NCBI GenBank assembly: GCA_026129135.1
Contig: JAHCIQ010000001.1
Span: forward strand, 1-64,000
Source: Cyanobacteria bacterium TGS_CYA1
GTDB lineage: Bacteria > Cyanobacteriota > Vampirovibrionia > Obscuribacterales > Obscuribacteraceae
DNA: 64,000 nucleotides
Direction of reading: 5' to 3'
The notes under the pieces are model-generated. The model was not told the origin of the DNA, made no database searches, and worked only from the letters and a program-made list of their open reading frames with translations. A program made the position numbers and the translations under genes. Of this stretch, positions 52,070-60,692 are shown piece by piece (the first letter of the stretch is position 1; every line of letters begins with the position of its first letter).

Positions 52070-52876
52070 ATGAGCCGAAAAACGATAATTGCAGGAAACT
52101 GGAAAATGAACAAGACAGCCACCGAAGCCCGTGAGTTGGCTCGTGAGCTGATTGCCGCTGTTGACAAACTTTCGGACAAAGACTTGCCGCACATTGTTTT
52201 GTGCCCCACCTTTACTTCGCTGCCGATGGTGACAACCACTTTGACCGGCAATAAGAAAATCGCAACTGGTGCCCAAAATATGGATTATCGCGACAGTGGC
52301 GCTTTCACTGGCGAAATCTCGGCGCCGATGCTGCTCGATCTGGGCGCTCAATATGTGCTCATCGGTCACTCAGAGCGTCGTCAATTCTTCGGCGAGACAG
52401 ACCTGAGCGTCAATCAAAAATTGAAAGCTGCACTCAAGCACAAGCTCATTCCTATTGTATGTGTGGGCGAATCTCTCGATGAGCGCGAAGGGAACCTCAC
52501 AGACAAAGTGGTCGCCAAGCAAGTGTCAGGCGCTTTGCAAGACATCGCCGAGCAAGAGCTCGAGTCTTTAATTATTGCTTATGAACCTGTCTGGGCAATC
52601 GGAACTGGCAAGTCTTGCGATGCAGAAGAAGCAAATAGAGTTTGTGGTCTTATCAGAACTACCATAAACGAATATTACAAGTCTGGTTCAAAGCCCGGAG
52701 ATAAAGTACCCGTGCTCTACGGCGGTAGCGTAACCCCTGCCAATTGCGAGGAGCAACTTGCCAAGCCAAACATCGATGGCAGCTTGGTAGGCGGCGCGAG
52801 CTTAAAAGCTTCGGATTTTACAGCCATAATCGAAGCTGGAGCCAAGCGTGTAGCCCGCACTCCGCAGACTGTCTAG
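52070..52876 (+). CDS. tpiA: Triosephosphate isomerase
   Basis: Glycolytic/gluconeogenic interconversion of dihydroxyacetone phosphate and glyceraldehyde 3-phosphate, cytoplasmic. 268 residues, TIM barrel. Asn10 and Lys12 (GNWKMN), electrophile His100 in IGHSERR, catalytic Glu172 in YEPVWAIGTG, and phosphate-loop GGSV are all present. AGGATAAAGTC precedes the ATG. A TTGCGC and TATATG pair lies about 60 bases upstream as a weak promoter candidate. It precedes tRNA-Ser by 52 bases. Confidence 0.97.
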   Translation: MSRKTIIAGNWKMNKTATEARELARELIAAVDKLSDKDLPHIVLCPTFTSLPMVTTTLTGNKKIATGAQNMDYRDSGAFTGEISAPMLLDLGAQYVLIGHSERRQFFGETDLSVNQKLKAALKHKLIPIVCVGESLDEREGNLTDKVVAKQVSGALQDIAEQELESLIIAYEPVWAIGTGKSCDAEEANRVCGLIRTTINEYYKSGSKPGDKVPVLYGGSVTPANCEEQLAKPNIDGSLVGGASLKASDFTAIIEAGAKRVARTPQTV

Positions 52877-52886
52877 TCGAAAGCGC

Positions 52887-52914
52887 TTTGAAGTAAGTCC
52901 GGGACTGTTATAAT
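52887..52914 (+). promoter_or_regulatory. tRNA-Ser promoter with extended -10
   Basis: TTTGAA (52887-52892), 16-base spacer, TGTTATAAT with an extended -10 (TATAAT at 52909-52914). The start site would fall about 7 bases before the mature tRNA 5' end at 52929. Confidence 0.65.
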
Positions 52915-52928
52915 TCCATTTGACACTT

Positions 52929-53013
52929 GGAGAGGTGTCAGAGTGGTCTATCGTGCAGTCCTGGAAAGACTGTCTGTCGAAAGGCAGCGAGGGTTCGAAT
53001 CCCTCCCTCTCCG
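52929..53013 (+). tRNA. tRNA-Ser (GGA)
   Basis: Acceptor arms GGAGAGG / CCTCTCC pair; anticodon stem CAGTC / GACTG encloses CTGGAAA, giving anticodon GGA. A long class II variable arm (TGTCTGTCGAAAGGCAG) and a T-arm GAGGG-TTCGAAT-CCCTC are present. The discriminator is G and CCA is not encoded. It is followed by ATTTTTTTATTT, a possible terminator tract before prfA. Confidence 0.97.
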
Positions 53014-53048
53014 ATTTTTTTATTTGATGCAACAAAGCGGCGCCGGTC

Positions 53049-54134
53049 ATGGATCACCTAATCGATAAACTTGATGAAATCGAGACTACCTTTAAGGAGA
53101 TCGATGCACAATTGGCCGACCCCAACGTGGTCTCGGATCAGAACAAACTGAAGGTTCTGGCTCGCACAAGACGACAGTTGGAGCCGACCATCAAAGCTTA
53201 TGACGACTACAGGCAACTGCAAAAGGATCTCGAAGACTGGCAGGCAATGCTGCGCGAAACTCAAGACAAAGACGAGCGTCTTGAAATGGAAAAGCAAATC
53301 GAAGACCTGCGCAAAGCCGATTTAGAATTGATGGAGCGGCTCAAAGTCTTGCTCTTACCGGTCGATCCAAACGACGATAAAAGCATCATGGTTGAAATTC
53401 GCGCTGGTGCTGGCGGCGACGAAGCCTCGATTTTTGCAGGCGATTTGTTGCGCATGTATTCGCGTTATGCCGACCGACTTGGTTGGAAGTACGAAATCGA
53501 AAGCTTCCACGAAGGTGAGTTGGGTGGCTACAAAGAAGTCATTTTCAGTGTCAAAGCCGATGGGGCTTATCGTCAATTCAAATTTGAATCTGGCGTGCAT
53601 CGAGTTCAACGCGTGCCACAGACCGAGGCTCAGGGGCGTGTGCACACTTCTACCGCTACAGTAGCGGTCATGCCTGAAGCGGAAGAAGTAGAAGTAGAGC
53701 TGCTCGAAACAGATCTTGAAATCAGCACTATGCGATCTGGTGGTGCTGGTGGTCAAAACGTTAACAAGGTTGAAACTGCTGTTCGAATCGTGCACAAACC
53801 AAGTGGCATTCAAGTAGCTTGCTCGGAAGAGCGCAGTCAGCTTCAAAACAAAGAGCGCGCAAAGCAGATTTTGCGAAATAAGCTCTATAAAATTCAGCTG
53901 GAAGAACAGCAAAAAGCAATTTACGACCAGCGTAAATCGCAGGTTGGAACAGGCGACCGCTCTGAGAAAATACGCACTTACAACTACAAAGATAATCGCG
54001 TCACAGATCATCGCCTGAATGAAAACTTCTCACTGCAACAGATTCTCGAAGGCGATCTGGAAAAGGTAATCGAAGCGAATATTCTCGACGAACAACAAAG
54101 ACGTTTGAAAGAATCATTCGAATTCGCAAACTAG
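53049..54134 (+). CDS. prfA: Peptide chain release factor 1
   Basis: Recognises UAA and UAG and triggers peptide release on the ribosome. 361 residues. Domain 1 helical (about 1-100), GGDEAS near 122-127, stop-codon-reading PxT motif as Pro190-Gln-Thr192 within [14 protein letters not shown] (RF1 type, not the SPF of RF2), and the catalytic GGQ at 234-236. No Shine-Dalgarno is visible before the ATG. The TAG stop shares a base with the GTG of prmC, so the two are translationally coupled. Confidence 0.97.
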   Translation: MDHLIDKLDEIETTFKEIDAQLADPNVVSDQNKLKVLARTRRQLEPTIKAYDDYRQLQKDLEDWQAMLRETQDKDERLEMEKQIEDLRKADLELMERLKVLLLPVDPNDDKSIMVEIRAGAGGDEASIFAGDLLRMYSRYADRLGWKYEIESFHEGELGGYKEVIFSVKADGAYRQFKFESGVHRVQRVPQTEAQGRVHTSTATVAVMPEAEEVEVELLETDLEISTMRSGGAGGQNVNKVETAVRIVHKPSGIQVACSEERSQLQNKERAKQILRNKLYKIQLEEQQKAIYDQRKSQVGTGDRSEKIRTYNYKDNRVTDHRLNENFSLQQILEGDLEKVIEANILDEQQRRLKESFEFAN

Positions 54135-55015
54135 TGGCTAGAAATGCAAGCGCAAGCGGCGCTTATAGAGAGATTGTCGAGCGACTGGTTTCTTTTGGCA
54201 TCGACAAATCAGAAGCAAAAATTGAGGCGGCTTTAATTATTGAGCATGTCTGCGGCATTCCATTGAAGCAGTTGCATACATTCGATTTTGAAGTGGACGA
54301 TGATATGTCCGAAAAAATAATCGGTATAATTTTGCGTCGCGAAAAGCGAGAGCCCATCCAGTATTGTCTTGGTGCTGCCCATTTTATGGGGCGCAAATTA
54401 GTGGTCTTACCTGGCGTTTTCATTCCGCGGGTGGACACCGAAATACTCGTGGTAGAAGCAAAAGAAATTCTCTTCAAAAACAAATTGGAGTCTGGTTCAA
54501 TTCTCGAGATTGGTATTGGAACCGGTGCCATAAGCACGAGCCTTCTTTGTGAGTTTCCTCAATTGCGCTGCACTGCTACAGATGTTTCTGACCGTGCGCT
54601 CGAATGCGCTGAAAAGAACGCTGCACTCTTAAACGTGCAGGATAGAATCGAATTTCATCGTTCTTCAACCTGGTGGGATCTTCCCGGAAAAGGCGAATAT
54701 GACCTGATAATTTCCAATCCACCCTATATTCCAATGACTCATAAATCTGAGCTGGCACCAGAAATAATCAAATTCGAGCCGCACGAAGCACTTTTTGGCG
54801 GTGGCGATGAGGGATTGTCCTTTTACGAGGAAATAGCAGCACGTGGAGCTGATCTCGCTCAGTTTGTCGCACTGGAAATTGGCGATTATCAATCGACTAG
54901 CGTGCCGGATATATTTGCTCGATGCGGATGGGTTGAAGGTTATATCGAAAAGGATCTGAATGGACTGCCAAGAGTATTTTGCGCTAAATCTCTGAGAAAT
55001 CAGGTTAAAAGCTAG
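54134..55015 (+). CDS. prmC: Release factor glutamine methyltransferase
   Basis: Transfers a methyl group from S-adenosylmethionine to the GGQ glutamine of RF1/RF2. 293 residues: N-terminal helical domain (about 1-80), then the Rossmann methyltransferase with EIGIGTGAIS near 125-134 and the substrate motif NPPY at 195-198. GTG start at the prfA stop. The prfA-prmC pairing is conserved in many bacteria and supports the assignment. Confidence 0.96.
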   Translation: MARNASASGAYREIVERLVSFGIDKSEAKIEAALIIEHVCGIPLKQLHTFDFEVDDDMSEKIIGIILRREKREPIQYCLGAAHFMGRKLVVLPGVFIPRVDTEILVVEAKEILFKNKLESGSILEIGIGTGAISTSLLCEFPQLRCTATDVSDRALECAEKNAALLNVQDRIEFHRSSTWWDLPGKGEYDLIISNPPYIPMTHKSELAPEIIKFEPHEALFGGGDEGLSFYEEIAARGADLAQFVALEIGDYQSTSVPDIFARCGWVEGYIEKDLNGLPRVFCAKSLRNQVKS

Positions 55016-55084
55016 CTTCAGGCTGTTGTCAAAACCTTAACAACTGTTAAAATTATTGAAGAAGGCTTATTGCGAGGCATCTAC

Positions 55085-55963
55085 ATGAAAGATGGAATTC
55101 TCAAGGCAATGACTTCCGACGGGAAGATCCTGGTCGTAATCGCGACCACCACCCATCTGGTAGAAGACGCCAGAAAAAGACATGGACTTAGCTTTACTGC
55201 AACAGCGGCTCTGGGCAGAGCGCTTACCGCCGGAGTGCTGCTTGCGCCGGTGCTATGCCGAGAGGGACAGGTTGCACTCAGGTTTGATGGCAATGGTCCC
55301 CTGGGGAAAGTATTCGTTGATGCTTCACCAAAAGGCACTGTCAGAGGTTATGTAGAGAATCCCCAGGTCGAGTTACCGCTTAACTCCCTGGGGAATTTTG
55401 ATGTTGGGGGTGCAATCGGTCCAGACGGAACATTGCAAGTGACTTTAGATAACGGCACAGGACGTTGCTACGTGTCCACTGTCGAGCTTGTATCGGGAGA
55501 GGTGGGTGAAGACGTCAATCGATACTTAGTCTACTCAGACCAGGCTGGCTCAATAGTTGTCGTTGGTGCTCATCTGTCCAAAAATGGAGTGGAGGCAGCA
55601 GGTGGTCTGATAGTTCGTCTATTGCCCGACCACGATGAAGAAACTATTTGTCAGATCGAAAACAATATAACTACGTTCGGCAGTTTTACCTTTTTGATGC
55701 GACGCGGAATGGGGCTTGAGGGTATGCTCAAGCGGATTCTCACCGGGTCCGATGTGCTCATGCTCACCGAAGAAAAGCCGATAAGCTTCGCCTGTAAATG
55801 CTCAAAAGAGCGTTTTACAGAGGCATTGAAGATTTTTCCAAAATCCGAAATTTTGTCTATGGCGGAAGAAGACGGACAGGCCGAGGGGCGCTGCCATTAT
55901 TGCAACGAGTACTATCACATTGGAAAAGACAGACTGCTCGACTTAGCGGGCGGAGCTATCTAA
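55085..55963 (+). CDS. hslO: Hsp33 redox-regulated chaperonin
   Basis: Cytoplasmic holdase activated by oxidation. About 292 residues from ATG 55085 with GAGG 7 bases upstream; a start at 55070 adds five residues. The N-terminal fold (about 1-180) and the zinc-binding C-terminal switch are clear: CKC near 236-238 and CHYC near 266-269, in the CxC-x27..32-CxxC spacing. It ends 5 bases before the convergent rpmB stop. Confidence 0.95.
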   Translation: MKDGILKAMTSDGKILVVIATTTHLVEDARKRHGLSFTATAALGRALTAGVLLAPVLCREGQVALRFDGNGPLGKVFVDASPKGTVRGYVENPQVELPLNSLGNFDVGGAIGPDGTLQVTLDNGTGRCYVSTVELVSGEVGEDVNRYLVYSDQAGSIVVVGAHLSKNGVEAAGGLIVRLLPDHDEETICQIENNITTFGSFTFLMRRGMGLEGMLKRILTGSDVLMLTEEKPISFACKCSKERFTEALKIFPKSEILSMAEEDGQAEGRCHYCNEYYHIGKDRLLDLAGGAI

Positions 55964-55968
55964 AAGTC

Positions 55969-56172
55969 TTAAACAGCGCGGGACACTTTGCCAGCTTTGA
56001 GGCAGGAAGTGCAGACTTTCATGCGCTTCACTGTCTGGCCGACACGAGCTCTCACAGACTGAAGATTGGGAATCCAACGTCTTTTGTTCTGGGGGTTATA
56101 GTGCGAACGAAGGAATGAATAGTTGTAACCGGTAGTCGGTCCCTTCTCGCAGACATCACAACGCTTTGCCAT
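55969..56172 (-). CDS. rpmB: 50S ribosomal protein L28
   Basis: 67 residues from Met 56172 (MAKRCDVCEKGP, the family start); the longer reading to 56208 adds 12 residues outside the family. Zinc-ribbon form with CDVC at about 5-8 and CTSC at about 55-58 (C+ form, expected to hold Zn). AAAAGG lies about 7 bases upstream. Monocistronic, with a promoter candidate and an inverted repeat upstream. Confidence 0.95.
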   Translation of the reverse strand: MAKRCDVCEKGPTTGYNYSFLRSHYNPQNKRRWIPNLQSVRARVGQTVKRMKVCTSCLKAGKVSRAV

Positions 56173-56235
56173 AATTCTTGCCTTTTCTATCCTGATACTT
56201 CTGCTCACGACCTGAAACGTCCGATAACTACCGGG

Positions 56236-56274
56236 TAATTATTCCGGGCGCCTCACTTGTTCAACGATAGTGAG
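56236..56274 (-). promoter_or_regulatory. Candidate rpmB promoter with inverted repeat
   Basis: On the minus strand TTGAAC (56264-56259), 17-base spacer, TAATTA (56241-56236). The perfect inverted repeat CTCACT / AGTGAG at 56252-56257 and 56269-56274 flanks the -35 and looks operator-like. Confidence 0.4.
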
Positions 56275-56416
56275 CAAAGATGAAATTTTAGCACCTGTAC
56301 CAAGCTTGGTCCGGCAATATATTCAAATATTATTGGAAAATTGCTATTTCAGTCATAAAAGTTCACCAAAGGAGGGTTTAAGCCCCTTTTTAGGAATAGA
56401 GAAGATGTCATGTTAA

Positions 56417-56445
56417 TTGACACGGTTTATCAAGGCTTCTAATGT
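56417..56445 (+). promoter_or_regulatory. Sigma70-type promoter for mglA
   Basis: TTGACA (56417-56422), 17-base spacer, TAATGT (56440-56445). The start site would lie near 56452, leaving a leader of about 120 bases before the mglA ATG. Confidence 0.55.
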
Positions 56446-56573
56446 GTTCGTGATCGTGGTATCAATGTCATATGACAGCACTGGCTTAGCGATGTCAAGG
56501 TGCCAACCTTAAATGTGAGCCTGTCGTCCGTATCTCTGGGTAGCTTGTTGGTTAGGGAAGCTCAAAATAAGTA

Positions 56574-57152
56574 ATGGCACTCGTTAACTACGCGGCGCGA
56601 GAAATCAACTGCAAAATCGTTTACTATGGCACCGGTCTTGGTGGCAAAACCACGAACTTGAAGTATATACACAGCCAGCTGGCGCCCACAACGCGCGGCG
56701 AATTAATCAGCTTGGCTACAGAAACTGAACGTACTCTATTCTTCGACTTCCTGCCTCTGGACCTTGGTTCGGTGCAGGGCTTCAAGACTAGATTCTCACT
56801 TTATACGGTACCTGGTCAGGTTGAATACAACGCCAGCCGTAAACTGATTTTGAATGGCGTAGACGGAGTCATCTTCGTTGCCGATTCGGATGCTATGCGC
56901 TCCAAAGACAATATAGAGTCTTTGCAGAACATGGTCGAGAACCTTGCTGAATACAGCTTGACCCTCGACAGCATTCCATGGGTGCTCCAGTACAACAAGC
57001 GCGACTTGGCTAATGCCATGCCCATCGAGCGTATGGAGCGCGAAATGAATACCCGTCAGGTTCCTTCATTTGAAGCCGTAGCTTCTGAAGGTCTTGGCGT
57101 ATTTGCAACTTTGAAAGCAATTTCCAAACTAATCTTGAATCGCTTGCAATAA
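56574..57152 (+). CDS. mglA: MglA-family Ras-like GTPase
   Basis: 192 residues. Small GTPase of the MglA group, which sets cell polarity and gliding or pilus-based motility in Myxococcus. P-loop GTGLGGKT at about 19-26, switch region with [19 protein letters not shown] and the G3-like [12 protein letters not shown] near 78-89, and NKRD near 131-134 for guanine specificity. No MglB (longin/roadblock) partner is adjacent. A long leader and its own promoter suggest separate control. The ATG has no close Shine-Dalgarno. Confidence 0.93.
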   Translation: MALVNYAAREINCKIVYYGTGLGGKTTNLKYIHSQLAPTTRGELISLATETERTLFFDFLPLDLGSVQGFKTRFSLYTVPGQVEYNASRKLILNGVDGVIFVADSDAMRSKDNIESLQNMVENLAEYSLTLDSIPWVLQYNKRDLANAMPIERMEREMNTRQVPSFEAVASEGLGVFATLKAISKLILNRLQ

Positions 57153-57219
57153 ATCCAACGCATATGCGTCGGGACATAAAATGCGGGTTATAGGGCTCAA
57201 ATAGCGTCTTTTTGTATGG

Positions 57220-57225
57220 TAAATT
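57220..57225 (+). promoter_or_regulatory. -10-like hexamer before recG
   Basis: TAAATT ends 6 nt before the GTG at 57232. No Shine-Dalgarno or -35 is seen. This is the weakest member of the leaderless-type set. Confidence 0.3.
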
Positions 57226-57231
57226 TCTTGC

Positions 57232-59856
57232 GTGGCTCCAATCATGCAAGAAAATCTCAATAAGGATGCCCTTTTAAGAGCAGTACGCAAAGCCATCGAG
57301 CTTGAGCGCAAAACCCGTTATGCCGATTTTCAAGGCAAACGCACAACCTTTTCTGTATTCATGCGCCAGACTGCGGCACGCCTGTCCAAGCGATATCCGC
57401 TCGAATCTACCTGGATTACGATTCGCGGGCTTTTTCGCGCTTACGTCAATTTAGATGTTTCGACTCGAATTTCGGTAGTGAGGCGAGCAGAGGAACTTCT
57501 GGCTCCCCATTTTTTTGCTCTCGACGAAGAGGGTGAATCAAAAACTAAACCGATATCGGTTGAAGCTTCTGAGGCTGAATCGTCAAACTCGAATCGTCAA
57601 GGTCCAGCCAATATTTCAAAACCAGATGGACCAAAAGGGCAAAAACCTCAGCCGGCAGTACCTGCTGCTGATGCGAAAGAACCTATAGACCCAAGTTCGC
57701 TCAAAGAAATTTCGGTCCAATTCGTCAAGGGCGTCGGTCCTAAAATGGTCCAGATTTTGGCCAAGCTCGGAATTTCAAATGTCGACGAATTGCTCAAGCA
57801 TTATCCTCGTCGTCACCTCGATTTTAAAAACAGATTGCCGATTAAATCGCTGGAGCATGGACAGGAAGCAAGCATCATAGGCATGATTCGCTCTGTCAGT
57901 GCTTATCAATCTAAAAAGCGGAACGTTTCCATACTAACGGTACTTGTTACTGACGGAACAGGAAGTATTGCTATCACAAGGTTTATTGGCGGTAAGTCTA
58001 ATAAGTTTTTGCTCGACAGATACAAAGATCAATTTCCTAAAGGTGCCCAGGTCTTAGCCTCAGGTGTAGTCGAGCGTGATAGCTTTGCTGGAAAACTGCA
58101 ATTGAAGAATGCCGAAATCGAAATTCTAGGATTTGCAGGCGGCGATTTGGGGTCGGATGAAGAAGCTCAATTGAGTCTGCATGCAGGTAGGCTCGTTCCT
58201 GTTTATCCGTTGACCGAAGGACTTTCGCTCAGACATTTTCGCAGTATCGTGCACAATGCCCTGGAAAAATATGGCAGTTTAGTAAACGATACTTTGCCTA
58301 AGTCTATTCTTGAGCCACTACATATGGTGACCCTGCGCGAAGCCTATAAAGGCATTCATTTTCCTGACGACGAACAGTCGAAAGACGAAGCGAGGCAGCG
58401 TCTCGTTTTCGACGAATTATTCTCTATTCAATTGCAGATGGCGCACAGACGCTACAAATATTCGCTTCAGCAAAACGCGCTCGAATTGACATACACTGAA
58501 AAGCCAGATGGCATGATCAGTCGTTTGCGAGCTGCTCTTCCCTATACTTTGACCGGCGCGCAAGAACGTGTTTTTGGCGAAATCGCAAGAGACCTTGCCG
58601 ATAATAAGCCCATGCACAGACTTGTCCAGGGCGATGTTGGTTCTGGAAAAACAATCGTAGCGATACTTGCATGTCTTGTTGCAATCGAGAATGGCTTTCA
58701 AGTCGCTGTCATGGCACCGACTGAAATTCTGGCTGAGCAACACTACAGACAGTTCCAGAATTTTCTCACTCCACTGGGTTTGAATACGGTCCTTGTTATC
58801 GGAAAACAAGGCGCCAAGCAGCGCCGCGAAATTCATCAAGCTTTATACAATGGACAAGCGCATATTGCAGTCGGCACGCACGCATTGCTCGAAGACGCAG
58901 TCGAATTTCAAAATCTTGGATTGATTGTAATTGACGAACAACACAGATTTGGGGTCAAACAAAGAGCGAGACTAAAAGTAAAAAGCAAAACTCCAGAACT
59001 CTTGACCATGACAGCAACGCCTATTCCAAGAACGCTTGCAATGACTATTCATGGCGATCTCGATGTATCTGAAATAGACGAACTGCCACCTGGAAGAAAA
59101 CCGATTGATACTAGATTGTTCAGACCCTCGCAGAAAAAAGAATTCTTTGAAGTAACTTTGAGCGAGATTGCACGTGGCAGACAAGCATACATCGTTTTTC
59201 CGCTCATAGATGAATCGGAAACACTTTCTGCCAAAGCTGCCACCAAAGAGTTCGAGAAGTTACAACAAGAATACGATGGTTCGCACAAAGGCAAGCCCAA
59301 AATAACTTTCGGACTGATGCACGGCAAGCTCGCTCCTGCTGAAAAAGACGCTGTGATGGAGCGCTTCAGAGACAAAGAATTTCAGGTTCTGGTTACAACA
59401 ACTGTAGTCGAAGTTGGTGTAGACGTGCCAAACGCAACGGTTATGATAATCGAGAACGCAGACAGATTTGGTCTTGCTCAGTTGCACCAGTTGCGCGGTC
59501 GAGTGGGAAGAAATTCAGAACAATCTTTTTGCTTCCTGGTGTCAGAACAAAAGTCTCAGCAGACACGCGATCGACTAGAGATTTTGACTAAAACAAATGA
59601 TGGCTTCGTAGTAGCAGAAAAAGACCTCGAGATTCGCGGTCCAGGCGAGTTTCTTGGATTCAGACAAAGCGGTTTGCCCGATTTGATTCTGGCGGATTTA
59701 GTGCAAGATACAGAAATTTTGGAACTGGCACGCAACACTGCAATTTCGATAATCAAAGAAGATCCTGAACTCGACTCCGAACAATATAAGCTATTGAAGC
59801 CCATTTTGAATCGTCGAATTGATCCAGGCGAAATGGAAACAATGCGCTCCGGTTAG
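57232..59856 (+). CDS. recG: ATP-dependent DNA helicase RecG
   Basis: Branch-migrating helicase that reverses stalled forks and resolves recombination intermediates. 874 residues, about 180 longer than E. coli RecG: residues 1-155 are an extra N-terminal domain with a Pro/Ser-rich linker, as in cyanobacterial and plant RecG. The wedge domain begins with VKGVGPKMVQILAKLGI (about 163-180), Walker A GDVGSGKT, DEQHRFG box, TATPIPRTLAMT and QLRGRVGR follow in order. GTG 57232 or ATG 57244 are possible starts, neither with a ribosome binding site. Confidence 0.95.
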   Translation: MAPIMQENLNKDALLRAVRKAIELERKTRYADFQGKRTTFSVFMRQTAARLSKRYPLESTWITIRGLFRAYVNLDVSTRISVVRRAEELLAPHFFALDEEGESKTKPISVEASEAESSNSNRQGPANISKPDGPKGQKPQPAVPAADAKEPIDPSSLKEISVQFVKGVGPKMVQILAKLGISNVDELLKHYPRRHLDFKNRLPIKSLEHGQEASIIGMIRSVSAYQSKKRNVSILTVLVTDGTGSIAITRFIGGKSNKFLLDRYKDQFPKGAQVLASGVVERDSFAGKLQLKNAEIEILGFAGGDLGSDEEAQLSLHAGRLVPVYPLTEGLSLRHFRSIVHNALEKYGSLVNDTLPKSILEPLHMVTLREAYKGIHFPDDEQSKDEARQRLVFDELFSIQLQMAHRRYKYSLQQNALELTYTEKPDGMISRLRAALPYTLTGAQERVFGEIARDLADNKPMHRLVQGDVGSGKTIVAILACLVAIENGFQVAVMAPTEILAEQHYRQFQNFLTPLGLNTVLVIGKQGAKQRREIHQALYNGQAHIAVGTHALLEDAVEFQNLGLIVIDEQHRFGVKQRARLKVKSKTPELLTMTATPIPRTLAMTIHGDLDVSEIDELPPGRKPIDTRLFRPSQKKEFFEVTLSEIARGRQAYIVFPLIDESETLSAKAATKEFEKLQQEYDGSHKGKPKITFGLMHGKLAPAEKDAVMERFRDKEFQVLVTTTVVEVGVDVPNATVMIIENADRFGLAQLHQLRGRVGRNSEQSFCFLVSEQKSQQTRDRLEILTKTNDGFVVAEKDLEIRGPGEFLGFRQSGLPDLILADLVQDTEILELARNTAISIIKEDPELDSEQYKLLKPILNRRIDPGEMETMRSG

Positions 59857-59872
59857 ATTTTATATTGAATTG

Positions 59873-59910
59873 TTTTTCAAGATTATCTTTCGCCAGAAAT
59901 TCTTGAAAAA
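59873..59910. repeat. Inverted repeat after recG
   Basis: TTTTTCAAGA (59873-59882) / TCTTGAAAAA (59901-59910), perfect 10-bp arms with an 18-base loop. The T-run is on the 5' side for the plus strand, so it is not a standard terminator; it could act as one on RNA or be a binding site. Confidence 0.5.
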
Positions 59911-59967
59911 GTTGAATCGTGCTCCAAAATTAAATTGCACATCTCTTGCCTGAAAAGTCGACTCGTG

Positions 59968-59996
59968 TTGACAATATGGACTGGAAGGAATATATT
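59968..59996 (+). promoter_or_regulatory. Sigma70-type promoter of the toxin-antitoxin operon
   Basis: TTGACA (59968-59973), 17-base spacer, TATATT (59991-59996). The predicted start falls about 7 bases downstream, at the A of the ATG at 60003, so the transcript would be leaderless. Confidence 0.65.
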
Positions 59997-60002
59997 GATT
60001 TT

Positions 60003-60344
60003 ATGCCATGGACGTTGGTTTTCGTACCTGAGTCCGAAGAATGGCTATTTGAGCAAGAAGACCAGCTGCAGGACAATATTTACAGGCACCTGAAATTGTT
60101 AGAGGAGTTTGGACCCTTATTGGGCCGACCGAAAGTAGATACTTTAAGTGGTTCTCGGTTAAACAATCTAAAAGAGTTGCGGCTGAATCATAAGGGTATG
60201 CCTATCCGCATAATTTTTTTGTTTGATGAGATTCAGAAAGGCATTATTTTGTCGGGAGGAAATAAGGCAAACAACAGCAAATGGTATGTCAAAAATATTC
60301 CGTTGGCAGAGAAGCGATACACTAAATATCTGAGAAAAAAATGA
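60003..60344 (+). CDS. RelE/HigB-type toxin (phage Gp49-like)
   Basis: 113 residues from ATG 60003, the start that matches the family opening (MPWTLVFVPESEEWL) and the promoter; longer readings to 59946 add residues upstream of the promoter -10. Family elements: HLKLLEEFGPLLGRPKVDTLSGSR, NLKELRLN, RIIFLFDE, and ILSGGNKANNSKWY with the basic catalytic-type residues. These toxins are ribosome-dependent mRNA endonucleases. The TGA overlaps the ATG of the HTH antitoxin by 4 bases. Toxin-first order fits higBA-type systems. Confidence 0.87.
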   Translation: MPWTLVFVPESEEWLFEQEDQLQDNIYRHLKLLEEFGPLLGRPKVDTLSGSRLNNLKELRLNHKGMPIRIIFLFDEIQKGIILSGGNKANNSKWYVKNIPLAEKRYTKYLRKK

Positions 60345-60688
60345 AAAAGAAATCTACCCGTTACACAACTTTTGACGAACATATGAGTAAGCTTCCTCCT
60401 GCGCGGCGTGCAAAGATAGAAAAAGAAGCCAAAGATCTTATCGCTCATGAATTGTCTCTGCAGGAAATGAGAAAATCACTTGCAATTTCGCAAACTGAGA
60501 TGGCTGAAAGGCTTGAGTTGAATCAAGGTGACATTTCCAAATTTGAGCGAAGAGAAGATGTTTATGTTAGCTCCGTTAGGAGATACATTGAAGCGATGGG
60601 TGGAACGCTTGAATTAATTGCTAAGTTTCCAGAAAAACGTAGATATAAGATTAAAAGTATAGGCGAATTGGTAGATAAAGGACTCTAG
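60341..60688 (+). CDS. XRE-family antitoxin (HigA-type)
   Basis: 115 residues. N-terminal helical stretch (about 1-40), then a helix-turn-helix (about 44-98): MRKSLAISQTEMAERLELNQGDISKFERRED, and a C-terminal VRRYIEAMGGTLELIAKFPE typical of HigA/Gp49-partner antitoxins. Neutralises the upstream toxin and probably represses their shared promoter. ATGA overlap with the toxin ensures coupled translation. Confidence 0.9.
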   Translation: MKKKSTRYTTFDEHMSKLPPARRAKIEKEAKDLIAHELSLQEMRKSLAISQTEMAERLELNQGDISKFERREDVYVSSVRRYIEAMGGTLELIAKFPEKRRYKIKSIGELVDKGL

Positions 60689-60692
60689 AAGA

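Larger units (their letters stand above)
56173..56573. other. Intergenic region between rpmB and mglA
   Basis: About 400 bases. On the minus strand it holds the rpmB promoter region, on the plus strand the mglA promoter (both listed). A hairpin AAAGGAGGG / CCCCTTT followed by TT lies at 56368-56391 and may end a transcript reading rightward. No ORF with a ribosome binding site was found. Confidence 0.45.
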
